Of a stretch of DNA of 64,000 nt, positions 1 through 11,475 are shown piece after piece (the first letter of the stretch is position 1; every line of letters begins with the position of its first letter). Under the pieces are notes generated by a model. The model was not told the origin of the DNA. It worked only from the letters and a program-made list of their open reading frames with translations, and searched no databases. The translations under genes and the position numbers were made by a program. The stretch covers positions 84,834 to 148,833 of the forward strand of contig NZ_BOMS01000040.1 of assembly GCF_016862315.1 (NCBI RefSeq), in the 5' to 3' direction. This stretch comes from Actinoplanes palleronii. GTDB lineage: Bacteria; Actinomycetota; Actinomycetes; Mycobacteriales; Micromonosporaceae.

Positions 1-1136
1 ACGAGATCAAGAAGGCGTACCGGAAGCTCGCCCGCGACCTGCATCCCGACCGCAACCCGGACAACAAGGAAGCGGAAGAGAAGTTCAAGGCCGCGTCCGA
101 GGCGTACGACGTGCTCTCGGACGACAAGAAGCGCAAAGAGTACGACGACATGCGCTCCCTGTTCAGTGCCGGGAACTTCCGTCGTGGTGCCGGCCGGCCC
201 GGTGCCGGCGGGGGCCAGTTCGACCCGAACGACCTGTTCAACGGGTTCACCGGTGGGGCCACCGCGGGTGGCGGCGGCGCCGACCGGCGGTTCGGCGGCA
301 CCGGATTCTCCGACATCTTCAGCTCGATCTTCTCCGGTGGCGGCGCCACCGGCGGTCCGGCCGGGCGGCGTGGCCCGCAGCGGGGCCGGGACGTGGAGAC
401 CGAGGTGACGCTGGACTTCGCGCAGGCGGTGCGGGGCACCACGCTGCCGTTGAGCCTGCGTACCCCCGGGGCGTGCGACACCTGCCACGGCAACGGCGCC
501 AAGCCCGGGACCACCCCGCGCCTGTGCCCGAAGTGCCAGGGCAGTGGCCTGATCTCCAGCAACCAGGGCTCGTTCAGCTTCTCCGAGCCGTGCCGTGACT
601 GTCAGGGCTCGGGCAGCATCGTCGACGAGAAGTGCCCGGAGTGCCGGGGCACCGGCGGGGTCACCAAGACCCGCACGATCAACGTCCGTTTCCCGGCCGG
701 TGTGGCCGACGGGCAGCGGATCCGGCTCAGCGGCCGTGGCGAACCGGGCGACCGGGGCGGCCCGGCCGGCGACCTGTACGTGCAGGTCAAGGTGCGTCCG
801 GACGAGCTGTTCGGGCGCAGCGGCGACGATCTCACGCTGACCGTGCCGATCACTCTGGCCGAGGCCGTCCTCGGCGCCGACCTGCGCGTGCCCACCCTGG
901 ACAACCCGGTCACCCTGCGGGTTCCGGCGGGCACGCCGAGCGGCCGCAAGCTGCGGGCCCGGGGCAAGGGTGTGGCTCGTAAGGAAGGTCAGGCGGGCGA
1001 TCTGATCGTCACCGTCGAGGTGCAGATCCCGTCCGGCGTGACCGGCGAGGCGCGCGAGGCGCTGGAGCAGTTCGCCAAGCTGACCCCGTCCGCGGGGCGG
1101 GAGCGGCTCGAAGCGCGCTTGCGTAAGACCGGATAG
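1..1136 (+). CDS. dnaJ: Chaperone DnaJ (Hsp40), 5' end outside window
   Basis: Hsp40 co-chaperone that stimulates the DnaK ATPase and delivers unfolded clients. The reading frame is open from base 3, so the true start lies upstream of the window. The J-domain helix with the HPD triad is read at about bases 43-51. A Gly/Phe-rich linker follows, then the zinc domain with four CxxCxGxG repeats ([32 protein letters not shown]) at about 475-655, and the C-terminal client-binding domain. The end lies 20 bp before hspR in the same direction, the usual dnaK-grpE-dnaJ-hspR order, which predicts dnaK and grpE just upstream of the window. Confidence 0.95.
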   Translation, partial: EIKKAYRKLARDLHPDRNPDNKEAEEKFKAASEAYDVLSDDKKRKEYDDMRSLFSAGNFRRGAGRPGAGGGQFDPNDLFNGFTGGATAGGGGADRRFGGTGFSDIFSSIFSGGGATGGPAGRRGPQRGRDVETEVTLDFAQAVRGTTLPLSLRTPGACDTCHGNGAKPGTTPRLCPKCQGSGLISSNQGSFSFSEPCRDCQGSGSIVDEKCPECRGTGGVTKTRTINVRFPAGVADGQRIRLSGRGEPGDRGGPAGDLYVQVKVRPDELFGRSGDDLTLTVPITLAEAVLGADLRVPTLDNPVTLRVPAGTPSGRKLRARGKGVARKEGQAGDLIVTVEVQIPSGVTGEAREALEQFAKLTPSAGRERLEARLRKTG

Positions 1137-1156
1137 GACGTTTCCGGAGGTGGCAC

Positions 1157-1597
1157 ATGTATGAAGAGATCAGCATCTCGGTGGAACAGGCCTCCGACGC
1201 GAAGGTCCTGATCATTTCGGTGGCCGCCCGGCTGGCCGGCATGCACCCGCAGACACTGCGTCAGTACGACCGGCTCGGCCTGGTACAACCCGGCCGGGCC
1301 GGCGGCGGTGGCCGCCGGTACAGCGAACGGGACGTGGCGCTGCTCCGCGAGGTGCAGCGGCTGAGCCAGGAGGACGGCGTCAACCTGGCCGGCATAAAAC
1401 GCATCATCGGCCTCGAACAGATGGTCGGTGACCTGCAACAACGGGTCGCCGACCTGGAGCACCAGCTGGAGGACGCGTATGCGCGGATCGCCCAGCTGCA
1501 AGCGATCAGTCCGTACTCCGGGCGGGATCTGGTGCGTCAGGAGACCCACTCCACGGCGCTCGTCGTGTGGCGCCCACGCCGCTCTCCGGACAAGTGA
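1157..1597 (+). CDS. hspR: Heat-shock repressor HspR (MerR family)
   Basis: MerR-type repressor of 146 residues that, with DnaK as co-repressor, silences dnaK and clpB at HAIR operators. The winged helix reads VAARLAGMHPQTLRQYDRLG near residue 25, followed by the GGRRYSERDV wing, and a Leu-rich coiled coil (residues about 95-120) is used for dimerisation. The short Lys/Arg tail fits HspR. The ATG has a good Shine-Dalgarno (TCCGGAGG) upstream. It is co-directional with dnaJ and ends in a strong hairpin. A well-formed HAIR box sits in front of clpB 3.7 kb downstream, so its target is visible in this window. Confidence 0.93.
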   Translation: MYEEISISVEQASDAKVLIISVAARLAGMHPQTLRQYDRLGLVQPGRAGGGGRRYSERDVALLREVQRLSQEDGVNLAGIKRIIGLEQMVGDLQQRVADLEHQLEDAYARIAQLQAISPYSGRDLVRQETHSTALVVWRPRRSPDK

Positions 1598-1629
1598 ACG
1601 GCGGCCCCTCAGATGATGGGGCCGCCGTT
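1597..1629. terminator. Bidirectional hairpin between hspR and a convergent gene
   Basis: A perfect 12-bp inverted repeat (AACGGCGGCCCC / GGGGCCGCCGTT) with a 9-nt loop starts at the hspR stop codon. The next gene converges from the other strand and ends at 1652, so the hairpin can serve both. There is no T-run, which is common for actinomycete terminators. Confidence 0.75.
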
Positions 1630-1651
1630 ACTGCTTGAAGTGACCGACTGA

Positions 1652-2098
1652 TTACCGTCGGTTGAAGAGACCGAGCCGGCGCGGGTTACGCACCAGGCCG
1701 CCCTCCATCCAGTCGTGGTGGTCGAACAACTCCGGCCGGGTCATCAGGACCCGGCAGTTGTGCGCCCAGATCTGCATCGGCTCGTCGCCGACCTCCTCGG
1801 CGCGTTCCACGAACTTCTTGAGCCGCCGCTTGCGCTGGCTGCTCGCGTTCTGCCGGACACCGTCCGCCGCGTAGATGTACATGCAGTGCTGCGCAAACCG
1901 GCGGGCCGGGCACTGCCGGTCCATCGCCAGTTCGAACAATGTCGGCCCGAGCACGTCGCCGGAGATCAGAAGATCCCAGTCCCGTGGCATCGCGCTCAGG
2001 GGTACCGCTTCGGGGTGGTAGGCCCACGATTCGATCTCGCCCGGCCGGGGATCGACCGGGTTGCCGAACCCGATGAATGTCGCCTCTCGCACGCTCAA
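1652..2098 (-). CDS. Conserved hypothetical protein, 148 aa
   Basis: I do not recognise this family. The product is a compact soluble protein with no signal peptide or membrane segment; it is rich in Trp, His and Arg, with a basic patch QRKRRLKKFVERAEE near residues 87-101 and a basic C-terminus RNPRRLGLFNRR. The start is uncertain: TTG at 2098 has AAGGCGG at usable spacing, and a GTG lies two codons further in. It is monocistronic, converges on hspR and has a 200-bp upstream region. Codon use matches its neighbours, so it looks like a real gene of unknown role. Confidence 0.7.
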   Translation of the reverse strand: MSVREATFIGFGNPVDPRPGEIESWAYHPEAVPLSAMPRDWDLLISGDVLGPTLFELAMDRQCPARRFAQHCMYIYAADGVRQNASSQRKRRLKKFVERAEEVGDEPMQIWAHNCRVLMTRPELFDHHDWMEGGLVRNPRRLGLFNRR

Positions 2099-2246
2099 CG
2101 CTGGCCGCCTTATTCACCCGTTCGCCCGCGACCGAGATCACACCGTCAGTCGCAAGTGTCGAACGTCCCAACACAGAGAGTTGTCGCGGCGCAACGTTAG
2201 CGCGATCACCCGATGAACGGAAGTGTCAAGAGTTCACATTCAGATA

Positions 2247-2279
2247 CTCGACAGTAACTTTCAGCTCGCTCGATAGTTA
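2247..2279. repeat. Two direct repeats spaced 22 bp, possible operator
   Basis: CTCGACAGTAA (2247-2257) recurs as CTCGATAGTTA (2269-2279), exactly 22 bp apart, in the AT-richer intergenic stretch 2099-2297 between two minus-strand genes. Two helical turns of spacing would place both copies on one DNA face. No regulator can be assigned; this is pattern only. Confidence 0.3.
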
Positions 2280-2297
2280 TTCAGATCACACCGCGCG

Positions 2298-3506
2298 TCA
2301 ATCGATGCTGGGCAGTGGTTTCGCGGTCGCACGCTGGGCGGCCATCCGACGGCGGATCACATTCTTGAACCAGGCGTAGTCCGGGAGCCGCGCGAGCATC
2401 GGACCGGTCACCACGGTGATCAACACGTACGCGGTGGCGAGCGGAGCGAGTTTCGGCTCGACCCCGGACGCGACCGCGAGCCCGGCGATGACGACCGAGA
2501 ACTCGCCGCGCGGGGTGAGCGCGAGCCCGGCGCGGAGCCGGCCGGGCAGCGCGATCCCGGCCCGCCGCGCGGCGAAGTACCCGGTGGCCACCTTGGTCAG
2601 CATGGTCAGCACGGCCAGGCCCAGTGCCGGCAGCAGCACCGGTGGCATGTCGGCCGGATCGGTGGAGAGCCCGAAGAACACGAAGAACACCGCCGCGAAC
2701 AGGTCCCGCAGCGGCGACAGCATCTCGGTGGCGTGGTGCGCGACCGGACCGGAGAGCGCGATGCCGACCAGGAACGCGCCGACCGCCTCGGAGACCTTGA
2801 GCTCGGCGGCCACCCCGGCCACGAACAGGGTCAGGCCGAACACACTGAGCAGCAGCGCCTCCGGATCCTTCACCGACATGAACCGGCTGATCGTGCCGCC
2901 GTACCGGATCGCCACCACCAGCACCGCGACCACCGTGACCACCGCGACGCCGAGCGTGCTGAGCCCGCCCAGCAGGCCGGCGCCGGCCAGCACCGCCGTC
3001 GCGATCGGCAGGTAGAACGCCATCGCCAGGTCCTCGATGACCAGCACCGAGAGGATCACCGGCGTCTCCCGGTTGCCCACCCGGCCCAGGTCACCGAGCA
3101 CTTTGGCGATCACCCCGGAGGACGAGACCCAGGTGATCCCGGCCAGCACCAGGGCCGCCTTCACGTCCCAGCCGAGCAGCAGGGCGAACGCGGCGCCGGG
3201 CAGCGCGTTCAGCAGCATGTCGACGAGGCCGGCCGGCGCGGCCGCGCGCAGGTTGCCGACCAACTCGTCGGCGGAGTACTCCAGGCCCAGCATGACCAGG
3301 AGCAGGATCACGCCGATCTGTGCGCCGATCCCGATGAAGTCCTCGCTGGCCGAGAGCGGGATCAGCCCGCCGTGGCCGAAGGCGAGCCCGGCCAGCAGGT
3401 AGAGCGGGATCGGCGAGAGCCCGAACCGGCGGCCGACCCGTCCCAGCATGCCGAGGCCGAACAGAAGTGCGCCGATCTCGATGAGCAAGACCGTCGTCGA
3501 ATGCAC
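2298..3506 (-). CDS. Cation:proton antiporter, CPA2/KefB-type membrane subunit
   Basis: Integral membrane antiporter of 402 residues with about 12 hydrophobic helices and no cytosolic RCK domain of its own, matching the Na+/H+ exchanger superfamily core (K+/H+ or Na+/H+ exchange). Markers include GLEYSADELVGNLRAAAP, SSSGVIAKVL and the conserved LTPRGEFSVVIAG near residue 330. The GTG start at 3506 lies just downstream of TGAGGG, which overlaps the stop of the preceding gene. It is the second gene of a two-gene operon whose first gene encodes the matching soluble regulator, as in KhtTU-type systems. Confidence 0.88.
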   Translation of the reverse strand: MHSTTVLLIEIGALLFGLGMLGRVGRRFGLSPIPLYLLAGLAFGHGGLIPLSASEDFIGIGAQIGVILLLVMLGLEYSADELVGNLRAAAPAGLVDMLLNALPGAAFALLLGWDVKAALVLAGITWVSSSGVIAKVLGDLGRVGNRETPVILSVLVIEDLAMAFYLPIATAVLAGAGLLGGLSTLGVAVVTVVAVLVVAIRYGGTISRFMSVKDPEALLLSVFGLTLFVAGVAAELKVSEAVGAFLVGIALSGPVAHHATEMLSPLRDLFAAVFFVFFGLSTDPADMPPVLLPALGLAVLTMLTKVATGYFAARRAGIALPGRLRAGLALTPRGEFSVVIAGLAVASGVEPKLAPLATAYVLITVVTGPMLARLPDYAWFKNVIRRRMAAQRATAKPLPSID

Positions 3507-3516
3507 GTGAGAACCC

Positions 3517-4020
3517 TCAGTCGGTGTTACCGGCCAGGATGGCGGTGACGCCGTCCAGGCCGTCGCGGGTGCCGACGGCGACGACCACGTCGTTCGCCTC
3601 GAACGTGAAGGAGGGTCCGGGGGAGGGGATCACTTCGCGGTCGCGCAGCACCGCCACGATCGACGCGCTGGTGCGGGTGCGGGCCCGGGTGTCGCCGAGC
3701 TGGCGGCCGACGAACGGTGAACCGGCCGGCAGCGCGATCTGCTCGGTCAGCAGCCCGGCGGCCTGCTGACGCAGCCCGGCCAGCTGGCCCAGCATCAGCG
3801 ACGCGCCGAGGACGTCGGCCAGGGCCTCCGCCTCGTCGTCGGTCAGCGGGATCGAGGCCAGGCAGGAATCCGGGTCGTCGACGTCGTAGAGCACCAGGTC
3901 GCGGCGACCGTTGCGGTGCGAGACCACCCCGACCGTACGACCGGAGGAGGTGACCAGGTCGTGTCGAACGCCGATACCCGGCAGCGGAGTCTGTTCCACC
4001 CGTACGCGCACGATCTCCAC
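3517..4020 (-). CDS. TrkA-C (RCK_C) regulatory subunit of the antiporter
   Basis: Soluble protein of 167 residues resembling KhtT, the ligand-sensing partner of KhtU-type K+/H+ antiporters. The C-terminal half (from ALPAGSPFVGRQLGD on) is a typical RCK_C fold: IVAVLRDREVIPSPGPSFTF followed by DVVVAVGTRDGLDGV. The N-terminus begins MEIVRVRVEQTPLPGIGVRH, as this family does; I therefore chose the GTG at 4020 although the frame stays open upstream into the MFS gene. It lies 10 bp from the antiporter gene. Gating by a nucleotide or pH is family knowledge, not visible here. Confidence 0.85.
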   Translation of the reverse strand: MEIVRVRVEQTPLPGIGVRHDLVTSSGRTVGVVSHRNGRRDLVLYDVDDPDSCLASIPLTDDEAEALADVLGASLMLGQLAGLRQQAAGLLTEQIALPAGSPFVGRQLGDTRARTRTSASIVAVLRDREVIPSPGPSFTFEANDVVVAVGTRDGLDGVTAILAGNTD

Positions 4021-4055
4021 GTTAGCCCGTACCGGGTGATTTTCGTCGCAGCAGC

Positions 4056-5258
4056 TCAAGCCTGCTCGGCGGGTACCTCCGGGAGCGGGCTGGCGACCGT
4101 GCGGTGCGGCGGTCTGGCCACCAGCAGCAGGATCAGGCCGAGCACGGCGAGGACCAGGTTCAGCACGTAGGCGAGGCGGTAGTCGTACTGCTGGGCCAGG
4201 CCGAAGAGCGGGGCGGCCAGGATCTGCCCGATCGGGAACGTGTTGGTGAACATGGTGGTCGCGCGGCCCGGGTGCAGCGGCATCATGTCCTGCACGTACG
4301 AGATGCCCAGCCCGGAGTTCGCCGCGATGAACATGGCGTTGAGCACCTGGGCGCCGGCCAGCATCCACACCGACTGGGCGGTCGCGGCCAGCGCCTGATA
4401 GCCGACCGCGCAGACCGCGCCGAGCAGGATCAGCCGTCGTACCGGTATCCGGGTGCTCAGCGCGCCGAAGCCGAGCATCAGCGGGATCTCCAGTGCCGCG
4501 CACAGGCCGAGGACCAGCCCGGCGTCGCCGACCGTGCCGTGCAGCTCGGTGCTGACGTAGAGCGACATCGCCTGCACGCCGAGCACCATCGTCGTGGTGA
4601 GCAGGGTGAACCCGGCGATGATCACGTACATCGAACGGGGCGGCCGGAAGTCGTCCGGGGTGCCTGCCGGCGGCGGGGCGGGCGCCTCGATCGCGGGCAG
4701 CCAGCGCGTGGTGATCAGGGCGGCGACCAGGTAGAGCACCGCGGCGGTGCCGTAGACGTACCGGAAATCGGCGACGTCCAGCAGCATGGCGGCCAGCGGC
4801 GGACCGCCCACCCAGGCGATCGAGAAGACCGTGCGCAGCGTGCTGATGCCCATCGCGGCCCGGGCCGGGCTCTCGCTCTGCAGCACCTGCCGGGCGTACG
4901 CGAAGGACTGCGGATACAGCGACCCGGCGATCGCGGTGGCCGTGACGGTGAGCGCGAGCAGCAGCCAGTAGTCGCGGACCACCGAGGTCAGACCGGCACC
5001 CGCGCAGCCGGCCAGGGCGGCCGCGATGAGCAGGGTGCGCCGGATCGGACGGCGGTCCGAGAACCGGCCGATCACGTGTGACATGGTCACGCCGGAGAGT
5101 GCCGCGGCGATCAGGAACACGGTGACCTGAAGCGGGCTGGCGTGCACCTCGGTGCTGAGGAACATGCCCAGGAACGGGCCGACCACCGCGGTCGCGACCC
5201 CGGAGGCGAGAAAGATGAAGCCGAGCGGGAGCAGCCGCCGCGACAGGAGGCGCGTCAC
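4056..5258 (-). CDS. MFS transporter, SET (sugar efflux) type
   Basis: Major facilitator with 12 predicted helices over 400 residues. The N-terminal pattern (LASGVATAVVGPFLGMFLST, GRFSDRRPIRR between helices 2 and 3) and the central linker near residue 200 fit SetA/SetB-like sugar or drug efflux pumps; the substrate cannot be read from sequence. The GTG start at 5258 has no Shine-Dalgarno but sits 7 nt after TAACGT, so the mRNA is probably leaderless. It is divergent from clpB. Confidence 0.82.
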   Translation of the reverse strand: MTRLLSRRLLPLGFIFLASGVATAVVGPFLGMFLSTEVHASPLQVTVFLIAAALSGVTMSHVIGRFSDRRPIRRTLLIAAALAGCAGAGLTSVVRDYWLLLALTVTATAIAGSLYPQSFAYARQVLQSESPARAAMGISTLRTVFSIAWVGGPPLAAMLLDVADFRYVYGTAAVLYLVAALITTRWLPAIEAPAPPPAGTPDDFRPPRSMYVIIAGFTLLTTTMVLGVQAMSLYVSTELHGTVGDAGLVLGLCAALEIPLMLGFGALSTRIPVRRLILLGAVCAVGYQALAATAQSVWMLAGAQVLNAMFIAANSGLGISYVQDMMPLHPGRATTMFTNTFPIGQILAAPLFGLAQQYDYRLAYVLNLVLAVLGLILLLVARPPHRTVASPLPEVPAEQA

Positions 5259-5271
5259 GATCCGTACGTTA
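5258..5271 (-). promoter_or_regulatory. Leaderless -10 element for the MFS gene
   Basis: On the minus strand TAACGT is followed by 7 nt and then the GTG start, placing the transcription start at or next to the start codon. No ribosome-binding site lies upstream of the GTG. Confidence 0.45.
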
Positions 5272-5339
5272 CGGCTGAACCTGGGAGAGCGCTCTCGACG
5301 GTGGTGTCCGTCACCCGGTACTTTCCCGAGCGAGTTAAA

Positions 5340-5360
5340 GTTGAGTGGATTACGCTCAAG
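5340..5360 (+). promoter_or_regulatory. HAIR operator upstream of clpB
   Basis: The sequence reads GTTGAGT-N7-GCTCAAG, matching the HspR-binding HAIR consensus CTTGAGT-N7-ACTCAAG at 12 of 14 arm positions with the exact 7-bp spacer. It lies 43-63 bp before the clpB start, and hspR is encoded at 1157. The left arm TTGAGT could double as a -35 element, so HspR would occlude RNA polymerase. Confidence 0.85.
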
Positions 5361-5402
5361 TCTGTTGGGTTACACCCGGTGGGAAGCCGATCAGGGGAGC
5401 TC

Positions 5403-7991
<2,589 letters not shown>

Positions 7992-8003
7992 GCCCGGAAA
8001 TGC

Positions 8004-8040
8004 CGAACGGCCTCGAGGAGTGTGTCCTCGAGGCCGTTCG
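8004..8040. terminator. Hairpin terminator after clpB
   Basis: A 16-bp perfect stem (CGAACGGCCTCGAGGA / TCCTCGAGGCCGTTCG) with a 5-nt loop starts 13 bp after the clpB stop. The next gene ends at 8053 on the other strand, so the hairpin probably works in both directions. Confidence 0.85.
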
Positions 8041-8052
8041 CCTGCCTGGGTG

Positions 8053-8238
8053 TTACGAGTCCGACTGCCGGTGCCGATAGGCCTGGGTCATCAGAATGTC
8101 CGTGATGGCGTGCTCGCCGTCCGCGGACCAGATTCTGATCCCGTCGCGATGTAGTTGATACCGGACGTCGGTGAAACGGGTGCGGGTGTCGTCATGGTGA
8201 ACGACGGTCAGAGTGTCGGCGTGGGGCATGGGACTCAC
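8053..8238 (-). CDS. Small hypothetical protein, 61 aa
   Basis: Short soluble protein with no signal peptide or membrane segment; alternating hydrophobic residues (DTLTVVHHDD, FTDVRYQLHRDGIRIWSADG) suggest a small beta-rich fold. Candidate starts are GTG at 8238 with AAGGA close upstream, or ATG at 8229 with GGTGAG upstream. It has no recognised family. It is supported by codon bias, a plausible start and its placement against the clpB terminator, but it could still be a chance frame. Confidence 0.45.
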   Translation of the reverse strand: MSPMPHADTLTVVHHDDTRTRFTDVRYQLHRDGIRIWSADGEHAITDILMTQAYRHRQSDS

Positions 8239-8576
8239 CGGTCCTTGTCAGGTCTGGGGCGGCCGCGGTGTGGTCACGCGGCCTGCGCATTCGGAAGAGT
8301 GCCCGGAAACGGTCTGCCTCGGCCCCGGCGATCAATGAGCGGGGCGGGCGACTCGTGCGGGCAGTGGGCGTCACCGGAGGTCTCTGGTGCCTACCGGACG
8401 CCACGGCTGGAAGTCTAGGTGTTGGCGTCCAACGATGTCGCCCCTCGAACGAGCGACCCTGTGCGGGCCGCCTGAACCATCGTTGCCCGATGTTGCCACA
8501 GCGTTGCGCAGCGTGCGTGCCGGTCGCGGGACATGCCCTCCGACCGATACCGTGAATGGATCTAGAGGAGGACCCC
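8239..8576. other. Intergenic region, 338 bp
   Basis: No convincing gene. The left two thirds show nothing identifiable. Near the right end GTTGC occurs three times at 8482, 8492 and 8503, in near-helical phase, 70-95 bp before the next gene, and TACCGT near 8546 could be a -10 box. Confidence 0.35.
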
Positions 8577-9722
8577 GTGACCGTTCCCACATACTCAGCG
8601 CCGTACCCCACGGCGCCGCCGCCTCACCGGCCGATCACCGTGACGATCGCATCCGTGCTGCTCTTCGTGGTCGCCGCGGTCCAGGTCGTGTTCGCGATGA
8701 TCGCTTTCTCGACGTTCGACAAGGCCGCGCCGATCTACGACGACGCCTACGCCGGCACCGACTTCGAGAGCTTCGGCAGCGCGCTGGCGACACTCTCGGT
8801 AGTGATGATCATTCTGTACGGGATCATCGCGGTCGGCATGGTGATCCTCGGCGTCTTCAACCTGCGCGGCAAGCAGCCGGCCCGGGTGATCACCTGGATC
8901 TTCTCCGGTGTCCTGATGTGCTGCTCGGTGGTCCTGCCGTACATGGCGGTCATCCTGATCACCCGGTTCGCCGAGGCGGTCGACGACGGCTCCGGCGCGC
9001 AGCGGCTGCCCACCCAGCGCGAGTTGGACGCCCGCCTCAACGACGTGGTGCCGGGCTGGTTCTCGTCGGTCGCGGTGCTGTTCACGCTGTTCGCGCTGGC
9101 GTCGCTGATCGTGGTGATCATCCTGCTGTCGGTGCCGGCGTCGAACCGGTTCTTCCGCAAGCAGGTGGCCGGGTGGAACCCGTACCAGACCGGGTACCCG
9201 CAGCAGCCGGCGTACGGCCAGCCGTACCCGGGGCCCTACGGGCAGCAGCCGGGTGCTCAGGACCCGGGATACGGGCAGCCGGGGCAGCCGGCGCCGGGTC
9301 TGCCGCCGTATCCGGGGCAGCAGCCGTCCGGGCCGCCGTCCTACGGGGCGCCAGCCGGGTACGACCCGTACGCGCAGCCGGGGCAGCCCTATCCGGGCCA
9401 GCCGCAGCCGGGGCAGCAGTTCCCCGGGCAGCAGTTCCCTGGGCAGCAGTACCCCGGGCAGGCGTATCCCGGGTCGGCCTATCCGGGGCAGCCGGGGTAT
9501 CCGCCGCCGTCCGATCCGGGCGCCGCTTACGGTTCGCCGCCGTCCGACCCGCTGGCCGCTCCGCACGGGCCGCCGTCCGAGCACGGGCCGGCCAGCGACC
9601 CGTGGGCGTCCCCCGCGCCGCCGGCCGCGCCGCAGTCCTCACCGCCGGCCGACCAGCCGCCCGCGTCGCCGCCGGGCTCTTCACCCACCGATGAGCAGCG
9701 GCCGCCGCACAATCCGATCTGA
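8577..9722 (+). CDS. Membrane protein with Pro/Gly/Gln/Tyr-rich tail (381 aa)
   Basis: Four hydrophobic helices occupy about residues 15-175 (the first begins [20 protein letters not shown]), then a roughly 190-residue low-complexity tail of [12 protein letters not shown] units ([20 protein letters not shown] and similar) ending in a Ser/Pro-rich stretch. The GTG at 8577 is chosen over an upstream ATG because a strong AGAGGAGGA site sits between them. Function unknown. The next gene encodes a protein of the same architecture, so these are tandem relatives. The tail is probably cytoplasmic and disordered (inference). Confidence 0.75.
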   Translation: MTVPTYSAPYPTAPPPHRPITVTIASVLLFVVAAVQVVFAMIAFSTFDKAAPIYDDAYAGTDFESFGSALATLSVVMIILYGIIAVGMVILGVFNLRGKQPARVITWIFSGVLMCCSVVLPYMAVILITRFAEAVDDGSGAQRLPTQRELDARLNDVVPGWFSSVAVLFTLFALASLIVVIILLSVPASNRFFRKQVAGWNPYQTGYPQQPAYGQPYPGPYGQQPGAQDPGYGQPGQPAPGLPPYPGQQPSGPPSYGAPAGYDPYAQPGQPYPGQPQPGQQFPGQQFPGQQYPGQAYPGSAYPGQPGYPPPSDPGAAYGSPPSDPLAAPHGPPSEHGPASDPWASPAPPAAPQSSPPADQPPASPPGSSPTDEQRPPHNPI

Positions 9723-9856
9723 TCCGTACGTCCCGGACCGGCCCGCCCCTCCTCGGCGGGCCGGTTCGCTTTATCCACAGGCCGTCCGGGTACGCCCACG
9801 TCACGACCCGGGTACGCGATAGCGTTCGTGCCAGCCGACCACCGCGGGAGCCATCG

Positions 9857-10954
9857 ATGTCGTACGCCGCCCTGCCGCCCGTCACCGCGCCCGTGCCGCC
9901 GCCCGGCGGCGCACCGCGCCCACCCGCGGTGTCGTCCGCGTCCGCCCTGCTCTGGCTGATGGGCGCGGCCGGCCTGGTCTACGCCGTCGCCGCGGTCGCC
10001 ATCGCGCCCGGCACGGTCAACCGCTTCCGGGACGCGGCCACCGGTGACACCGCGGAGAACTACGTGTCGGTGATCTGGCTGGTCGCCGCGCTCGCCGCGG
10101 TGCTGGCGATCCTGTCGTTCGCGCTCTTCGTGGTGCTCGGCCTGGGTCTGCGCCGGGGCAGCCGGGTCGCCCGGATCGTCGCTCTGGTGGTCTGCGTGCT
10201 GGGCGGGCTCGGCGGGCTGGCCTCGTTCGTCTCGGTGCTCGTGCAGCGCTCCGGCGACCCGGTGCCGGGTTCGCTCGGCGAGGCGCTCGGCTCGGCGTAC
10301 CCGGACGGGTGGATCGGCCTGAACGCCGTGGTCTCCGGTCTGCAGGTGCTCGCCTATCTCGCGGTCGGCGCGATGCTGCTGGCCGCGCCGCGGCCGTTCT
10401 TCGGCCACGCCCCGGCTTCGGCCGCGCCGTTCGGTACCTCTTTCGGTGGGCCTTCGGGTGCTCCGTCGGGTGCGCCTTTCGGCGGGCAGCCGGCGTCATC
10501 CGGCGCTCCTGGCTCCTTCGGGGCCCCGGCCACGCCCTACGGGTACCAGTCGCAGTCGCCCTATGGAGTGACTCCGGGAATGTCCTATCCGCCGGCCGGG
10601 CCGTCCGGATACGCGCCGACCGGTCCGCAGGGGTTCGTCCCGCCGGTTTCCCACACCGGCTGGCAGCCGCCGGTGTCGCACACCGGGTACCCGCCGGCCG
10701 GTGCCCAGCCAGTCGGGTTGCCGACTGGCACATCCCCTGGCAGCGCGTTCGGGAGTGCCCCGGAAGGACCCTCGGGCGCCGCCGGGCGATCGTCAGGCGA
10801 TGTGACGCAGGGTTCCGGAAACCCGCCGGCCGTTCCGCCGACTACGCACGGTGGGCAGGGGCCGCACGGCGCCGTGCCGCTACCGGGTGATCCGGCCGCG
10901 AACCGGCCCGCGCCTGGCTTCGATGACGAATACTGGCGTCGACCGTCCGAGTGA
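9857..10954 (+). CDS. Membrane protein with Pro/Gly/Ser-rich tail (365 aa)
   Basis: Same plan as the preceding gene: a short Pro-rich N-terminus, four predicted helices between about residues 30 and 180 (ASALLWLMGAAGLVYAVAAV first), then a long disordered tail rich in Gly, Ser, Pro and Tyr with a duplicated VSHTGWQPP / VSHTGYPPAG unit. It ends in acidic DDEYWRRPSE. The ATG follows GCGGGAGCC. Function unknown; probably a paralogue of the neighbour with a diverged tail. Confidence 0.75.
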   Translation: MSYAALPPVTAPVPPPGGAPRPPAVSSASALLWLMGAAGLVYAVAAVAIAPGTVNRFRDAATGDTAENYVSVIWLVAALAAVLAILSFALFVVLGLGLRRGSRVARIVALVVCVLGGLGGLASFVSVLVQRSGDPVPGSLGEALGSAYPDGWIGLNAVVSGLQVLAYLAVGAMLLAAPRPFFGHAPASAAPFGTSFGGPSGAPSGAPFGGQPASSGAPGSFGAPATPYGYQSQSPYGVTPGMSYPPAGPSGYAPTGPQGFVPPVSHTGWQPPVSHTGYPPAGAQPVGLPTGTSPGSAFGSAPEGPSGAAGRSSGDVTQGSGNPPAVPPTTHGGQGPHGAVPLPGDPAANRPAPGFDDEYWRRPSE

Positions 10955-11217
10955 CCTTGCCGAAGAACGCCTAGATCCGGTTCCGTATCGACGACTGTGG
11001 GTCACTCGAACGGGTACAGACGGTTTCCCAAGGCGTCACCCGATCGGCTGTCCGGATAGCAGTAGATCGGCCATCCGGTGGGTGTTTTTCCCCAGTCGGA
11101 CAAACGTGAATACCGTGGTTCACAGCACTCTCACAGCGCGGCTACCAGGTCATCTTGAGGCATGGATGGGTACCGTGACGGTGTTACCTGCTTTGAGCTG
11201 CATCTATGGTCGCCGGA

Positions 11218-11251
11218 AAGGTTGAGGGCCGATGAGCCATCGGTAAACCTT
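11218..11251 (+). terminator. Nested hairpin, terminator-like
   Basis: CCGATG-AGC-CATCGG forms an inner 6-bp stem, flanked by AAGGTT and AACCTT that can pair around it, followed by CTTTACAG. It could end a transcript reading out of the upstream membrane-protein genes. Confidence 0.35.
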
Positions 11252-11346
11252 CTTTACAGAGTCATGTAGAGCACTGGGTCAATAGTTCCGTTCGTCCCGG
11301 CGGGGCGAAAGATTCCGGTTTCCTTCAAGCCAGTACGCTCGATGTC

Positions 11347-11475
11347 ATGGATGCACGGCACGACCTGGGTAAATTCATCACTGAATTGACCGTCGCGCAG
11401 CGTGGTGTCGTGCTTTCATCGGGTCGTGAGGCGCGTAGCAACCCGTTGATCGCGCAGCGTGGCGTGATGATGTAG
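11347..11475 (+). CDS. Possible 42-aa leaderless small protein
   Basis: An ATG at 11347 stands 7 nt after TACGCT, the spacing of a leaderless promoter, and starts a 42-codon frame. The peptide contains an internal near-repeat, VAQRGVVL and IAQRGVMM, and is basic. No family is recognised. It could equally be the intact start of a decayed gene, because the sequence after its stop has fragments with similar residues in another frame. Confidence 0.25.
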   Translation: MDARHDLGKFITELTVAQRGVVLSSGREARSNPLIAQRGVMM

